The translations under genes were made by a program, and so were the position numbers. Positions 1 through 9,060 of a stretch of 64,000 nt of DNA are shown in pieces (the first letter of the stretch is position 1; the number at the start of each line of letters is the position of its first letter). The DNA comes from Bacillus thuringiensis (GTDB lineage Bacteria > Bacillota > Bacilli > Bacillales > Bacillaceae_G), in assembly GCF_014932895.1 (NCBI RefSeq), contig NZ_JACYOF010000005.1:186001-250000 (forward strand), in the 5' to 3' direction. The notes below the pieces were generated by a model. The model was not told the origin of the DNA, made no database searches, and saw nothing but the letters and a program-made list of their open reading frames with translations.

Positions 1-389
1 TTGTTCCCCATGTGCGATATGTAGAAGAAATGATCCTGTTATTGAAATCGTTAGATGATAGAGTTGAAGGTGTACATGCAGAAGATCCGATGAGAAAGGA
101 GAAAGTGGCGGCTTTCAGGAAGGGAGAAATTCCTTTGCTAGTTACAACGACGATTTTGGAGCGAGGTGTAACGGTGAAAAATTTACAAGTCGCAGTTTTA
201 GGAGCGGAAGAAGAAATATTTTCAGAAAGTGCGCTTGTACAAATTGCAGGTCGAGCTGGTCGGAGTTTTGAAGAACCGTATGGAGAGGTCATTTATTTTC
301 ATTATGGTAAGACAGCGGCGATGGTACGTGCGAAAAAACATATTCAAAGTATGAACAAAAATGCTAAAGAACAAGGGTTAATCGATTAA
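1..389 (+). CDS. comFA: ComFA competence DNA helicase, C-terminal end (partial)
   Basis: This is the last ~129 codons of a gene that begins before the window; the frame is open from base 3. ComFA is the DEAD-box ATP-dependent helicase/translocase of the late competence comF operon and helps pull single-stranded DNA through the membrane channel during transformation. Visible are helicase motif V (TTTILERGVT) and motif VI (QIAGRAGR), the C-terminal RecA-like half of a superfamily 2 helicase. The stop codon overlaps the start of comFC by one base, so the two are translated together. The identity rests on these motifs plus the ComFC neighbour; the N-terminal zinc-finger half is not in view. Confidence 0.9.
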   Translation, partial: VPHVRYVEEMILLLKSLDDRVEGVHAEDPMRKEKVAAFRKGEIPLLVTTTILERGVTVKNLQVAVLGAEEEIFSESALVQIAGRAGRSFEEPYGEVIYFHYGKTAAMVRAKKHIQSMNKNAKEQGLID

Positions 390-1093
390 TGCATTGCCTT
401 CTTTGTGATGAGTATATTTTAGAAACAGTTAGTTGGTACACCTTTTTTGTAAAATCTCATCGAAAATATATATGTGATAGATGTGAGCGGAAACTTTCCT
501 ATATTATAGGTGAAATTTGTAAAGAATGTGGACGCCCTTTAGAATTTGTTCCTGCCTCATTTCAAGAAGATGAAATTTGCATGGATTGTATAAGGTGGAT
601 GAACGAGGAGAAGTATCAGTCTTTTAAAAACCGTTCGTTATACATGTACGATGATGAGATGAAAGAAATATTAGCGCAGTTTAAGTTTAGAGGTGATGTA
701 GAGTTAGTTCATATTTTTTATCGTCCTTTTCGAAGGCTATTTCAAAAGTATTTTGCGAATGTTTCAACCGTTATCGCTGTTCCTCTTAGTAAGGAAAGGG
801 AATATGAACGTGGTTTTAATCAAGCTGAGTTATTGGCAGCTTGTTTACCTGTTAGTGTGTCTAATACATCATTAAGCAGAATAGAAACAGAAAAGCAAAG
901 TAAGAAGACGCGTAAAGAAAGGGTTTCAGGAAGTAATCCTTTTTATTTTCAGGAAGAAGAGGTGTTTCATGGCCAACATATTTTACTCGTTGACGATGTG
1001 TATACGACAGGAATTACAGTTAGGCAAATTGGAAGTCTGTTATACGAAAGAGGAGCAAGTGAAGTATCTAGTTTGACACTTTGTAGAAGTTAA
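389..1093 (+). CDS. comFC: ComFC, phosphoribosyltransferase-like competence protein
   Basis: A 234-residue ComF/GntX-family protein. The N-terminus carries several CxxC pairs (CLLC at residues 3-6, CDRC, CKEC, CMDC) expected to bind zinc, and the C-terminus has the PRPP-binding motif VDDVYTTGIT near residues 200-210, typical of type I phosphoribosyltransferases. ComFC is needed for late steps of DNA uptake and works with the ComFA helicase; its enzymatic activity, if any, is not settled. The ATG overlaps the comFA stop (TAATG), which indicates translational coupling. No comFB gene lies between comFA and comFC here, unlike B. subtilis. Confidence 0.92.
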   Translation: MHCLLCDEYILETVSWYTFFVKSHRKYICDRCERKLSYIIGEICKECGRPLEFVPASFQEDEICMDCIRWMNEEKYQSFKNRSLYMYDDEMKEILAQFKFRGDVELVHIFYRPFRRLFQKYFANVSTVIAVPLSKEREYERGFNQAELLAACLPVSVSNTSLSRIETEKQSKKTRKERVSGSNPFYFQEEEVFHGQHILLVDDVYTTGITVRQIGSLLYERGASEVSSLTLCRS

Positions 1094-1213
1094 TATGGAA
1101 ATGTCGAAAGGGATAATAAAAAGGCGATAAGTCTTCTTTGACTTCATATGTTGTCATTCGTTATAGTCAGAATATGGGGCAGATGCCCTGATTTTTAGAG
1201 TGAAGGGAATGGA

Positions 1214-1417
1214 ATGAACATGCAAGGAAAAGTGAAATGGTTCAATGCAGAAAAGGGATTTGGGTTTATTGAGCGCGAAGATGGTGATGATGTGTTTGTC
1301 CATTTTTCTGCAATTCAGCAAGATGGGTATAAGTCATTAGAAGAAGGGCAACAAGTAGAGTTTGACATTGTAGATGGAGCACGTGGACCACAAGCGGCTA
1401 ATGTTGTAAAACTGTAG
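1214..1417 (+). CDS. cspC: Cold-shock protein, CspC-like
   Basis: A 67-residue (65 if the internal ATG at 1220 is used) single cold-shock domain protein. RNP1 (KGFGFIE) and RNP2 (VFVHFSAI) are intact, so it should bind single-stranded RNA/DNA as an RNA chaperone in the cytoplasm. The sequence looks most like the CspC paralogue of the B. cereus group, but the paralogue assignment is from memory. The AGGG at 1205-1207 is better spaced for the ATG at 1214 than for 1220, although family members usually begin MQGK/R. It stands alone between comFC and hpf, with its own terminator downstream. Confidence 0.9.
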   Translation: MNMQGKVKWFNAEKGFGFIEREDGDDVFVHFSAIQQDGYKSLEEGQQVEFDIVDGARGPQAANVVKL

Positions 1418-1475
1418 GGATATTGTTTTTGGGAAGAGAGAGCTGCGTTTGTGGCAACGTTATATATATAGTAGC

Positions 1476-1504
1476 ACCTCTTGTTTTTTACAAGGGGTTT
1501 TTGT
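1476..1504 (+). terminator. Rho-independent terminator after cspC
   Basis: ACCTCTTGT pairs with ACAAGGGGT (one G-U pair) around a T-rich loop and is followed by a T run. It lies about 60 bases past the cspC stop. Confidence 0.8.
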
Positions 1505-1565
1505 TATAAGCTGAGTTGTCAAAAAGTTGTTTCTTTTCTGTAACGAATTGTCCACAGTTATATTC

Positions 1566-1590
1566 GTTATCTACAATGTTAATAGGGTAA
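1566..1590 (+). promoter_or_regulatory. Candidate SigB-type promoter of hpf
   Basis: GTTATC, 13 bases, GGGTAA. The -10 matches the general-stress sigma-B consensus GGGWAW exactly; the -35 matches only GTT of GTTTAA. It sits ~150 bases before hpf, whose B. subtilis orthologue yvyD is a known SigB/SigH target. The 1418-1737 gap otherwise holds only the cspC terminator and AT-rich leader. Confidence 0.5.
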
Positions 1591-1737
1591 AATAAAGATA
1601 GAAACGATGCATCTTTTCATTTCAACAAAAAACGATAAAAAAATCGCAATTCCACTAATTTTTTTAAAAAAGTTAGAAGGAGTTTTTAAGCCAGTGTCGA
1701 AATTATAGTACATAGGCTTGAAAGGAGGAATTCATCT

Positions 1738-2280
1738 ATGAAATTCAACATTCGTGGTGAAAATATTGAAGTAACTCCAGCATTAAAGGAATATGTAGAG
1801 AAAAAACTAAGTAAGTTAGAGCGTTATTTTGATACATTCCCAGAGATTAAAGTTAATTTAAAAGTATACTCTGACAAGCAACGTGTCGAGGTAACAATTC
1901 CGTTTCCGGATTTATTACTTCGTGCAGAAGAAACTAATAGCGATATGTACGCTGCTATCGATTTAGTAGTTGATAAAATTGAGCGACAAATTCGTAAACA
2001 TAAAACAAAAGTAAATCGTAAGTTACGTGAGAAAGGTTCTGTGAAAACGAACTTTATCCTTCCAGAAGCAGTAGCTGTTCTGGATGAGGTAGAAGAGGAT
2101 GAATTAGAACTTGTACGTACAAAACGATTCGATTTAAAACCGATGGACGTTGAAGAAGCAATCTTACAAATGGATATGCTAGGACATAATTTCTTCGTCT
2201 TCACAAATGCTGATACAAATGAAACTAATGTTGTATACGGCCGTAAAGATGGGAAATATGGTTTAATCGAAACTAAATAA
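1738..2280 (+). CDS. hpf: Long-form ribosome hibernation promoting factor
   Basis: A 180-residue protein, the length of long HPF rather than short HPF/YfiA. The N-terminal ~110 residues form the ribosome-binding S30AE domain (starts MKFNIRGENIEVTPALKEYVEKK). After an acidic linker (EVEEDELE) comes the C-terminal dimerisation domain, ending with the conserved NVVYGRKDGKYGLIE. It pairs 70S ribosomes into inactive 100S dimers in stationary phase or stress, protecting them from decay. AAAGGAGG sits at the right distance from the ATG. It is monocistronic, with its own terminator, and a SigB-like promoter lies upstream. Confidence 0.96.
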   Translation: MKFNIRGENIEVTPALKEYVEKKLSKLERYFDTFPEIKVNLKVYSDKQRVEVTIPFPDLLLRAEETNSDMYAAIDLVVDKIERQIRKHKTKVNRKLREKGSVKTNFILPEAVAVLDEVEEDELELVRTKRFDLKPMDVEEAILQMDMLGHNFFVFTNADTNETNVVYGRKDGKYGLIETK

Positions 2281-2289
2281 TAATTCGAA

Positions 2290-2319
2290 AGCGCAGCCGA
2301 AAGAGGCTGCGCTTTTTTT
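2290..2319 (+). terminator. Terminator after hpf
   Basis: Perfect 9-bp stem AGCGCAGCC/GGCTGCGCT with a 6-base loop, followed by seven T residues. Confidence 0.92.
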
Positions 2320-2379
2320 GCTGAAAATGGATTTTTTTAAAATCTTTTCTTAATTTAGAACGAGACATTTGGACGATTG

Positions 2380-2409
2380 TTGTCATAGTTATAAGACAAG
2401 TGTTACAAT
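2380..2409 (+). promoter_or_regulatory. Candidate sigma-A promoter of secA
   Basis: TTGTCA, 18 bases, TACAAT, about 145 bases before the secA start. No other good -35/-10 pair was seen in the 2320-2555 gap. Confidence 0.5.
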
Positions 2410-2555
2410 TATCATTAGGTATATACATTTTAGTTTTTTTAATTAGGAGAAAAATTGGCATAACATACATTTGATTTTTATAACGACTGATTGTAATAGA
2501 GAAAAAGACAAACAATCGGAAGTTTTATTTTAATAAAAAGAGGAGCGTATTTCCT

Positions 2556-5063
2556 ATGATCGGTATTTTAAAAAAGGTGTTTGATGTAAATCAACGCCAA
2601 ATTAAACGTATGCAGAAAACAGTTGAGCAAATTGATGCACTAGAACCATCCATTAAGCCGCTAACTGATGAACAATTAAAAGGAAAGACGCTTGAATTTA
2701 AAGAACGTCTAACAAAAGGTGAGACAGTAGATGATCTACTTCCTGAAGCTTTTGCGGTTGTTCGCGAAGCTGCAACGCGTGTTCTTGGAATGCGTCCGTA
2801 TGGCGTACAGTTAATGGGTGGTATTGCCTTACATGAAGGGAATATCTCTGAGATGAAAACGGGTGAAGGTAAAACGTTAACGTCTACATTACCTGTATAT
2901 TTAAATGCATTAACAGGAAAAGGTGTTCACGTTGTTACAGTCAATGAATACTTAGCACAACGTGATGCGAGCGAAATGGGACAACTTCATGAGTTCCTTG
3001 GCTTAACGGTAGGAATTAACTTAAACAGTATGTCACGCGAAGAGAAACAAGCTGCTTATGCTGCTGATATTACGTATAGCACAAATAATGAGCTTGGATT
3101 CGATTACTTACGTGATAACATGGTTTTATATAAAGAGCAGTGCGTTCAACGTCCACTTCATTTTGCGATTATCGATGAAGTCGATTCTATTTTAGTCGAT
3201 GAAGCACGTACGCCGCTTATTATCTCGGGACAAGCTCAAAAATCAACAGAGCTATATATGTTTGCAAATGCATTCGTTCGTACGTTAGAAAATGAAAAAG
3301 ATTATTCATTTGATGTGAAAACGAAAAATGTAATGTTAACAGAAGATGGTATTACGAAAGCGGAGAAAGCTTTCCATATTGAAAACTTATTCGATTTAAA
3401 ACATGTTGCACTTCTTCACCATATTAATCAGGGGCTTCGCGCGCATGTTGTTATGCACCGCGATACAGATTATGTTGTACAAGAAGGCGAAATCGTAATT
3501 GTAGACCAATTCACTGGTCGTCTTATGAAAGGGCGTCGCTATAGCGAAGGATTACACCAAGCGATTGAAGCAAAAGAAGGTGTAGAAATTCAAAATGAGA
3601 GTATGACGCTTGCGACAATTACATTCCAGAACTATTTCCGTATGTACGAAAAGTTATCTGGTATGACTGGTACAGCGAAAACGGAAGAAGAAGAATTCCG
3701 TAACATTTATAATATGAATGTTATCGTAATTCCGACAAACAAACCGATTATTCGTGATGACCGTGCTGATTTAATCTTTAAATCAATGGAAGGTAAATTC
3801 AATGCCGTTGTTGAGGATATTGTAAACCGTCACAAACAAGGGCAACCTGTTCTTGTAGGTACAGTTGCAATTGAAACGTCAGAGCTTATTTCAAAAATGC
3901 TAACACGTAAAGGTGTACGCCATAACATCTTAAACGCGAAAAACCATGCGCGTGAAGCAGATATCATTGCGGAAGCTGGTATTAAAGGCGCTGTAACGAT
4001 TGCGACGAACATGGCTGGTCGTGGTACGGATATTAAGCTTGGAGACGATATTAAAAACGTTGGTCTAGCAGTTATTGGTACAGAACGTCACGAAAGCCGT
4101 CGTATTGATAATCAGTTACGTGGTCGTGCTGGTCGTCAAGGGGACCCTGGTGTTACGCAGTTCTACTTATCAATGGAAGATGAATTAATGCGCCGATTTG
4201 GTTCTGACAATATGAAATCAATGATGGACCGTCTTGGTATGGATGATTCTCAGCCAATCGAAAGTAAAATGGTTTCTCGTGCAGTAGAATCTGCGCAAAA
4301 ACGTGTAGAAGGAAATAACTATGATGCACGTAAGCAATTACTACAATACGATGATGTACTTCGTCAGCAACGTGAGGTTATTTACAAACAACGTCAAGAA
4401 GTAATGGAATCTGAAAACTTACGTGGCATTATTGAAGGTATGATGAAATCTACAGTAGAACGCGCTGTTGCACTTCATACACAAGAGGAAATTGAAGAAG
4501 ATTGGAACATTAAAGGTCTTGTTGACTACTTAAATACAAACCTTCTGCAAGAAGGAGATGTGAAAGAAGAAGAATTACGTCGCCTTGCTCCAGAGGAAAT
4601 GAGTGAACCAATTATCGCGAAATTAATAGAGCGTTACAACGATAAAGAAAAGCTTATGCCTGAAGATCAAATGCGTGAGTTCGAAAAAGTTGTTGTATTC
4701 CGTGTTGTAGATACGAAATGGACAGAGCATATTGATGCGATGGATCATCTTCGTGAAGGTATTCATTTACGTGCTTACGGTCAAATCGATCCACTTCGTG
4801 AGTATCAAATGGAAGGATTCGCAATGTTCGAGTCAATGATTGCTTCTATTGAAGAGGAAATCTCTCGTTACATTATGAAAGCTGAAATTGAACAAAACTT
4901 AGAGCGTCAAGAAGTTGTTCAAGGTGAAGCTGTTCATCCATCTAGCGATGGCGAAGAAGCGAAGAAAAAACCGGTTGTAAAAGGTGACCAAATGGGCCGC
5001 AATGATTTATGTAAATGTGGTAGTGGTAAAAAATATAAAAACTGCTGTGGTATTGGGAAGTAA
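2556..5063 (+). CDS. secA: SecA preprotein translocase ATPase
   Basis: An 835-residue SecA of full family length. It drives secretory preproteins through the SecYEG membrane channel using ATP. Visible are Walker A (MKTGEGKT, residues 100-107), the DEAD-like motif IIDEVDS near residue 206, the second nucleotide-binding fold with NMAGRGTDI and the arginine-rich [11 protein letters not shown], and the C-terminal zinc tail [13 protein letters not shown], which contacts SecB-like partners or lipids. SecG, another translocon part, is encoded at 54064. It precedes prfB, as in B. subtilis, but a hairpin lies between them. Confidence 0.98.
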   Translation: MIGILKKVFDVNQRQIKRMQKTVEQIDALEPSIKPLTDEQLKGKTLEFKERLTKGETVDDLLPEAFAVVREAATRVLGMRPYGVQLMGGIALHEGNISEMKTGEGKTLTSTLPVYLNALTGKGVHVVTVNEYLAQRDASEMGQLHEFLGLTVGINLNSMSREEKQAAYAADITYSTNNELGFDYLRDNMVLYKEQCVQRPLHFAIIDEVDSILVDEARTPLIISGQAQKSTELYMFANAFVRTLENEKDYSFDVKTKNVMLTEDGITKAEKAFHIENLFDLKHVALLHHINQGLRAHVVMHRDTDYVVQEGEIVIVDQFTGRLMKGRRYSEGLHQAIEAKEGVEIQNESMTLATITFQNYFRMYEKLSGMTGTAKTEEEEFRNIYNMNVIVIPTNKPIIRDDRADLIFKSMEGKFNAVVEDIVNRHKQGQPVLVGTVAIETSELISKMLTRKGVRHNILNAKNHAREADIIAEAGIKGAVTIATNMAGRGTDIKLGDDIKNVGLAVIGTERHESRRIDNQLRGRAGRQGDPGVTQFYLSMEDELMRRFGSDNMKSMMDRLGMDDSQPIESKMVSRAVESAQKRVEGNNYDARKQLLQYDDVLRQQREVIYKQRQEVMESENLRGIIEGMMKSTVERAVALHTQEEIEEDWNIKGLVDYLNTNLLQEGDVKEEELRRLAPEEMSEPIIAKLIERYNDKEKLMPEDQMREFEKVVVFRVVDTKWTEHIDAMDHLREGIHLRAYGQIDPLREYQMEGFAMFESMIASIEEEISRYIMKAEIEQNLERQEVVQGEAVHPSSDGEEAKKKPVVKGDQMGRNDLCKCGSGKKYKNCCGIGK

Positions 5064-5116
5064 TACAGGGCGGTAGTTTAGACCCCTTTGGAAACTTTTA
5101 TATCATGAAAAGGATT

Positions 5117-5155
5117 AAACTCTCTCCGTAATAAGTGGAGAGAGTTTCCCTTGTT
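5117..5155 (+). terminator. Probable terminator between secA and prfB
   Basis: Perfect 11-bp stem AAACTCTCTCC/GGAGAGAGTTT with a 9-base loop. The following tract (CCCTTGTTTT) is only moderately T-rich, so partial read-through into prfB is possible. Confidence 0.65.
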
Positions 5156-5194
5156 TTATACGAAAGTAACAGCAATTATATAGAGGTGAAGGAA

Positions 5195-6293
5195 ATGGAA
5201 TTAGTAGAAATTAGACAGGAATTAGAGAAAATGGCTAAGAGATTAGCGGCTTTTAGGGGGTCTCTTTGACCTCCCTACTAAGGAGAAACAAATTGCAGAA
5301 TTAGAAGAAAAAATGATGGGTGCAGGATTTTGGGATGACCAACAAGGCGCTCAAGCTGTAATTAATGAAGCAAATGCGTTAAAAGATATGGTTGGAAAGT
5401 TCCGTCAGTTAGACGAGACATTCGAAAACTTAGAAATAACGCATGAACTTTTAAAAGAAGAGTACGATGAAGATTTACATGAGGAGCTTGAATCAGAAGT
5501 AAAAGGCTTAATTCAAGAAATGAATGAGTATGAACTTCAGTTACTATTAAGTGATCCTTATGATAAAAATAATGCGATTTTAGAATTACACCCAGGTGCA
5601 GGTGGAACAGAGTCACAAGACTGGGGTTCTATGTTATTACGTATGTACACACGCTGGGCTGAAAAACGTGGATTTAAAGTAGAAACGGTTGACTACTTAC
5701 CAGGTGATGAAGCTGGTATTAAGAGCGTTACTTTATTAATTAAAGGTCATAACGCTTACGGTTACTTAAAAGCAGAGAAAGGTGTACATCGTCTTGTACG
5801 TATTTCACCATTCGATTCTTCAGGCCGTCGTCATACATCGTTCGTATCTTGTGAAGTTGTACCTGAGTTCAATGATGAAGTTGAAATTGAAGTACGTACA
5901 GAAGACTTGAAAATTGATACGTACCGCGCAAGTGGTGCAGGTGGACAGCACGTAAATACGACAGATTCAGCAGTTCGTATTACGCATACACCGACAAATA
6001 CGGTTGTAACGTGTCAGTCAGAGCGTTCACAAATTAAAAACCGTGAGCACGCGATGAAAATGTTAAAAGCGAAATTATATCAAAAGAAATTAGAAGAGCA
6101 ACAAGCGGAGTTAGATGAAATCCGCGGCGAACAAAAAGAAATCGGATGGGGTAGCCAAATCCGTTCTTACGTATTCCACCCGTATTCTCTTGTAAAAGAC
6201 CACCGTACAAATACAGAGGTTGGTAACGTACAAGCAGTTATGGATGGAGAAATTGATCCATTTATTGATGCTTACTTACGTTCTCGCATCTAA
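5195..6293 (+). CDS. prfB: Peptide chain release factor 2 (programmed +1 frameshift)
   Basis: RF2 ends translation at UGA and UAA codons. The gene is read in two frames: 24 codons from ATG 5195 run into an in-frame TGA at 5267-5269, and after a +1 shift the frame continues from GAC at 5268 to the stop at 6293, giving ~365 residues, the normal RF2 length. The stop-codon recognition tripeptide SPF (in RISPFDSSG) marks RF2 rather than RF1, and the catalytic GGQ ([12 protein letters not shown]) is intact. Calling the gene from the first ATG in the second frame (5313) would lose the N-terminus. A terminator follows about 90 bases after the stop. Confidence 0.97.
5255..5270 (+). promoter_or_regulatory. 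RF2 autoregulatory frameshift site
   Basis: AGGGGG acts as an internal Shine-Dalgarno, followed three bases later by CTT TGA C. This is the canonical RF2 site: when RF2 is scarce, the ribosome pauses at UGA and slips from CUU to UUU. The stop at codon 25 and the following C agree with the widely conserved arrangement. Confidence 0.96.
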
Positions 6294-6382
6294 AGAGAAA
6301 AGGCCAACAAAATTGTTGGCACATGCTGAGGACAATAGAGGATATAAAGAGTTTTATTTTATTTATGATGAAGTAAAGAGGA

Positions 6383-6413
6383 AGAGAAGTTGGGAACGAC
6401 AACTTCTCTTTTT
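6383..6413 (+). terminator. Terminator after prfB
   Basis: Perfect 10-bp stem AGAGAAGTTG/CAACTTCTCT followed by TTTTT. A smaller hairpin (GCCAACA/TGTTGGC) lies at 6303-6320 without a T run. Confidence 0.85.
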
Positions 6414-6728
6414 GATGGGATTATATGTAGAATACAATGCTGTATATTGTTTTGTAAAAAGTAGAGAATAGTAAAACAGAGCGGTAATAGAGTAGGGCTG
6501 CATGTAGAACTTTTCTGATTTTCCTTTTTAAAAAAGGTTCTTTATAGAAGTTTCTACGTTGTTCACAGAATTGAAACAACTTATGAAAGCTTTATTTTAT
6601 TAGGGTTCTCACTGCATTTTTGAAGAATACGAAATATACCTTAGTTTTTCTATATAAAGATAATGCTTATAATGAAAATGAGTGTTTGTTAGGAATGAAA
6701 AGAATATCAACAATGGGGAGCGATAGAA
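6414..6728 (+). other. Non-coding gap before cccB
   Basis: AT-rich sequence with no convincing reading frame. TATAAT occurs about 60 bases before cccB but no good -35 is paired with it. GGGGAG at 6715-6720 is the cccB ribosome binding site. Nothing else was recognised. Confidence 0.4.
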
Positions 6729-7052
6729 TTGAAAAAGAAATTGTTGGCTATTGCGTTAGGGACATCGGTCGTTTTTGCTTTAGGAGCATGTGGAAATAAA
6801 GAAGAGAGTAAGTCTTCGAATCAGTCTGCAAGCACAGATAGCGCAGAACAAATTTTCCAAAGAAGTTGTGCGGGATGTCATGCGACAGATTTATCAGGGG
6901 CAACTGGACCTGATTTAAGAAAAGTAGGCGGTAAGTACGAGGCTGCAGATATCGAAGAAATTATTAAAAAAGGCCGCGGTTCAATGTCACCAGGACTTAT
7001 TCAAGGTGAGGACGCAAAAAAAGTAGCTGAATGGTTAGCTGAACATAAATAA
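6729..7052 (+). CDS. cccB: Cytochrome c551, membrane lipoprotein
   Basis: A 107-residue small c-type cytochrome. The first 20 residues are a lipoprotein signal ending in LGA-C (lipid-modified Cys21), followed by a Ser/Asn/Lys-rich flexible tether. The haem motif CAGCH is at residues 47-51 and the likely axial methionine is in GSMSPG (Met86). It should carry electrons on the outer face of the membrane, towards the cytochrome oxidases. The start is TTG, chosen because GGGGAG lies eight bases upstream. It sits between prfB and ftsE, as in B. subtilis. Confidence 0.94.
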   Translation: MKKKLLAIALGTSVVFALGACGNKEESKSSNQSASTDSAEQIFQRSCAGCHATDLSGATGPDLRKVGGKYEAADIEEIIKKGRGSMSPGLIQGEDAKKVAEWLAEHK

Positions 7053-7054
7053 AA

Positions 7055-7136
7055 AGGGGAAAATGGACGAGTTGATTATATAATCTTATCTAAAAATGAC
7101 TTTGGATAAGAACTATAACAACTCGTTTTCCTCTTT
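7055..7136 (+). terminator. Large nested hairpin terminator after cccB
   Basis: GGGGAAAA and GACGAGTTG pair with CAACTCGTTTTCCTC across a ~50-base gap. That gap contains a second stem, CTTATC/GATAAG. A T/C-rich tract follows. Confidence 0.6.
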
Positions 7137-7142
7137 CTGGAA

Positions 7143-7170
7143 TGTAACATAACTGTAACAAAAATGTATC
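7143..7170 (+). promoter_or_regulatory. WalR-type response regulator box upstream of ftsEX
   Basis: TGTAAC, 5 bases, TGTAAC, 5 bases, TGTATC: the first two units match the WalR (YycF) consensus TGTWAH-N5-TGTWAH exactly, and a third follows in phase. A TACAAT element lies downstream at 7193-7198. The rest of the 7137-7371 gap is leader with no open frame. Confidence 0.55.
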
Positions 7171-7371
7171 CGAATTGGAAACCGTTTGATGTTACAATGG
7201 GGTTTGTAGAATTTTGCTGAAATATATTACATAGCGTAGCAGTGCGAATAAAAAGCATGTAAGTAAGCTGCCTTCAACAAGAATGGTCAGATGAAAATAA
7301 AGGATTCCTTTTTATTTTCACATGTACAGAAAAGTATTTCGAAAAAATCATTAAGTATTGGGTGATAAATA

Positions 7372-8058
7372 ATGATAAAAATGACGAATGTTTATAAGGA
7401 GTACCCGAATGGTATGAAAGCCATTGCCGGTCTCACAGTTAACATTAAACAAGGTGAATTCGTATACGTAGTTGGACCGAGTGGAGCCGGAAAATCTACA
7501 TTTATTAAAATGATGTACCGTGAAGAAAAGCCATCTACAGGATCTATTAATGTAAATGGACTTACTATTGAAACATTGGCAGAAAGAGATGTTCCGTATT
7601 TCCGTCGTCAATTAGGCGTGATTTTCCAAGATTTTAAATTGCTACCTAAATTAACGGTATATGAAAATGTTGCGTTTGCTTTAGAAGTAATTGAAGAAGA
7701 ACCGGATGCGATTCGTGAGCGCGTTACTGAAGTGTTAGGACTAGTGGGTCTAGATGATCGTGCAGACGCACTTCCAAGCGAACTTTCAGGTGGAGAGCAA
7801 CAACGTGTGGCTATTGCAAGAGCGATTGTTAATAGACCAAAGGTTGTAATTGCCGATGAGCCAACAGGTAACTTAGATATTGAAACAGCTCTTGATATTA
7901 TGAAAATTTTCACGCGTATTAATGAACGCGGTACAACGATTGTTATGGCGACGCATAACGCAGATATCGTAAATACGCTTCGTCATCGTGTAATCGCGAT
8001 TGAAGGCGGAAAAATTGTTCGAGACGAGATTGAGGGAGGATACGGATATGAAGGCTAA
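7372..8058 (+). CDS. ftsE: FtsE, ATPase of the FtsEX complex
   Basis: A 228-residue ABC ATPase with Walker A GPSGAGKST (residues 35-43), signature LSGGEQQR and Walker B VVIADEP. FtsE pairs with the membrane protein FtsX. In Bacillus, FtsEX switches on a peptidoglycan endopeptidase (CwlO in B. subtilis) during cell elongation and influences entry into sporulation. The gene overlaps ftsX by 11 bases, so the two are co-translated. A WalR-type box upstream would place it under cell-wall homeostasis control. Confidence 0.97.
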   Translation: MIKMTNVYKEYPNGMKAIAGLTVNIKQGEFVYVVGPSGAGKSTFIKMMYREEKPSTGSINVNGLTIETLAERDVPYFRRQLGVIFQDFKLLPKLTVYENVAFALEVIEEEPDAIRERVTEVLGLVGLDDRADALPSELSGGEQQRVAIARAIVNRPKVVIADEPTGNLDIETALDIMKIFTRINERGTTIVMATHNADIVNTLRHRVIAIEGGKIVRDEIEGGYGYEG

Positions 8059-8941
8059 GACCCTTAGTCGACATTTGCGAGAAGGTGTAAAAAATCTATC
8101 CCGTAACGGATGGATGACGTTTGCTTCTGTTAGTGCAGTAACAGTTACATTATTACTTGTAGGTGTCTTTTTAACAGCCATTATGAATATGAACCATTTT
8201 GCGACGAAGGTAGAGCAAGATGTAGAGATTCGTGTGCACATTGACCCAGCAGCAAAAGAAGCTGATCAAAAGAAATTAGAAGAAGATATGAGTAAGATTT
8301 CGAAAGTAGATTCTATTAAATATTCTTCTAAAGAAGAAGAATTAAAACGTTTAATTAAAAGTTTAGGCGATAGTGGAAAAACGTTCGAGTTATTTGAGCA
8401 AGATAACCCACTGAAAGACGTATTTGTTGTAAAGGCGAAAGAGCCAACAGATACAGCAACAATTGCGAAAAAGATTGAAAAAATGCAGTTTGTAAGTAAC
8501 GTTCAATACGGTAAAGGTCAAGTTGAAAAATTATTTGATACTGTAAAAACAGGACGTAATATCGGGATTGCGTTAATTGCTGGTCTTTTATTCACAGCGA
8601 TGTTCTTAATCTCTAATACAATTAAAATTACAATTTATGCTCGTAGTACTGAGATTGAAATTATGAAACTTGTAGGTGCAACAAACTGGTTTATTCGTTG
8701 GCCGTTCTTATTAGAAGGATTATTCCTAGGAGTATTAGGATCAATTATTCCAATCGGCCTAATTTTAGTTACGTATAATTCGCTGCAAGGTGTGTTTAAT
8801 GAGAAACTTGGCGGAACAATTTTCGAGCTTTTACCATACAGCCCATTCGTATTCCAATTAGCTGGTTTATTAGTGTTAATCGGTGCGTTAATCGGTATGT
8901 GGGGAAGTGTAATGTCAATTCGTCGCTTCTTAAAAGTATAA
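8048..8941 (+). CDS. ftsX: FtsX, membrane subunit of FtsEX
   Basis: A 297-residue protein. The first transmembrane helix is near residues 20-45 (WMTFASVSAVTVTLLLVGVF), then comes an extracellular domain of ~130 residues and three C-terminal helices: the FtsX/MacB-type permease layout. The extracellular domain is the part expected to hold a cell-wall hydrolase. The ATG at 8048 follows a GGAGG at the end of ftsE and fits the family start (MKAKTLSRHLREG). An in-frame start further upstream, inside ftsE, is rejected. A strong terminator follows. Confidence 0.96.
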   Translation: MKAKTLSRHLREGVKNLSRNGWMTFASVSAVTVTLLLVGVFLTAIMNMNHFATKVEQDVEIRVHIDPAAKEADQKKLEEDMSKISKVDSIKYSSKEEELKRLIKSLGDSGKTFELFEQDNPLKDVFVVKAKEPTDTATIAKKIEKMQFVSNVQYGKGQVEKLFDTVKTGRNIGIALIAGLLFTAMFLISNTIKITIYARSTEIEIMKLVGATNWFIRWPFLLEGLFLGVLGSIIPIGLILVTYNSLQGVFNEKLGGTIFELLPYSPFVFQLAGLLVLIGALIGMWGSVMSIRRFLKV

Positions 8942-8991
8942 AAAGTTGCAAACATAATTCGTACAAGCTTATCATATAGTAGAAATAGGTT

Positions 8992-9024
8992 AAAGGCATC
9001 ACACACTGTGTGATGCCTTTTGCT
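8992..9024 (+). terminator. Terminator after ftsX
   Basis: Perfect 13-bp stem AAAGGCATCACAC/GTGTGATGCCTTT with a 3-base loop and a T run. In-frame codons upstream of ctpB fall inside this stem, which supports the later ctpB start. Confidence 0.93.
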
Positions 9025-9060
9025 ACACCACCTGTGTGTTTTGGAAAGGGGAATTCCGCA

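Noticed and set aside
1824-2204. Long minus-strand frames opposite hpf, secA, uvrA and glycolytic genes
   Set aside because: They are antisense shadows of strongly coding plus-strand genes, have no ribosome binding sites and resemble no protein family.
5313-6293. prfB as a normal, non-frameshifted gene from an internal ATG
   Set aside because: It would lack the N-terminal ~40 residues; the upstream 24-codon frame and AGGGGG...CTTTGAC site are the standard RF2 frameshift arrangement.
6220-6471. An 83-codon frame beginning inside the end of prfB
   Set aside because: It shares prfB's 3' end in another frame, then runs through the prfB terminator; no ribosome binding site.
9010-9060. N-terminal extension of ctpB
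   Set aside because: The start lies in the ftsX terminator hairpin; the TTG at 9061 has AAAGGGG and gives a normal signal anchor.
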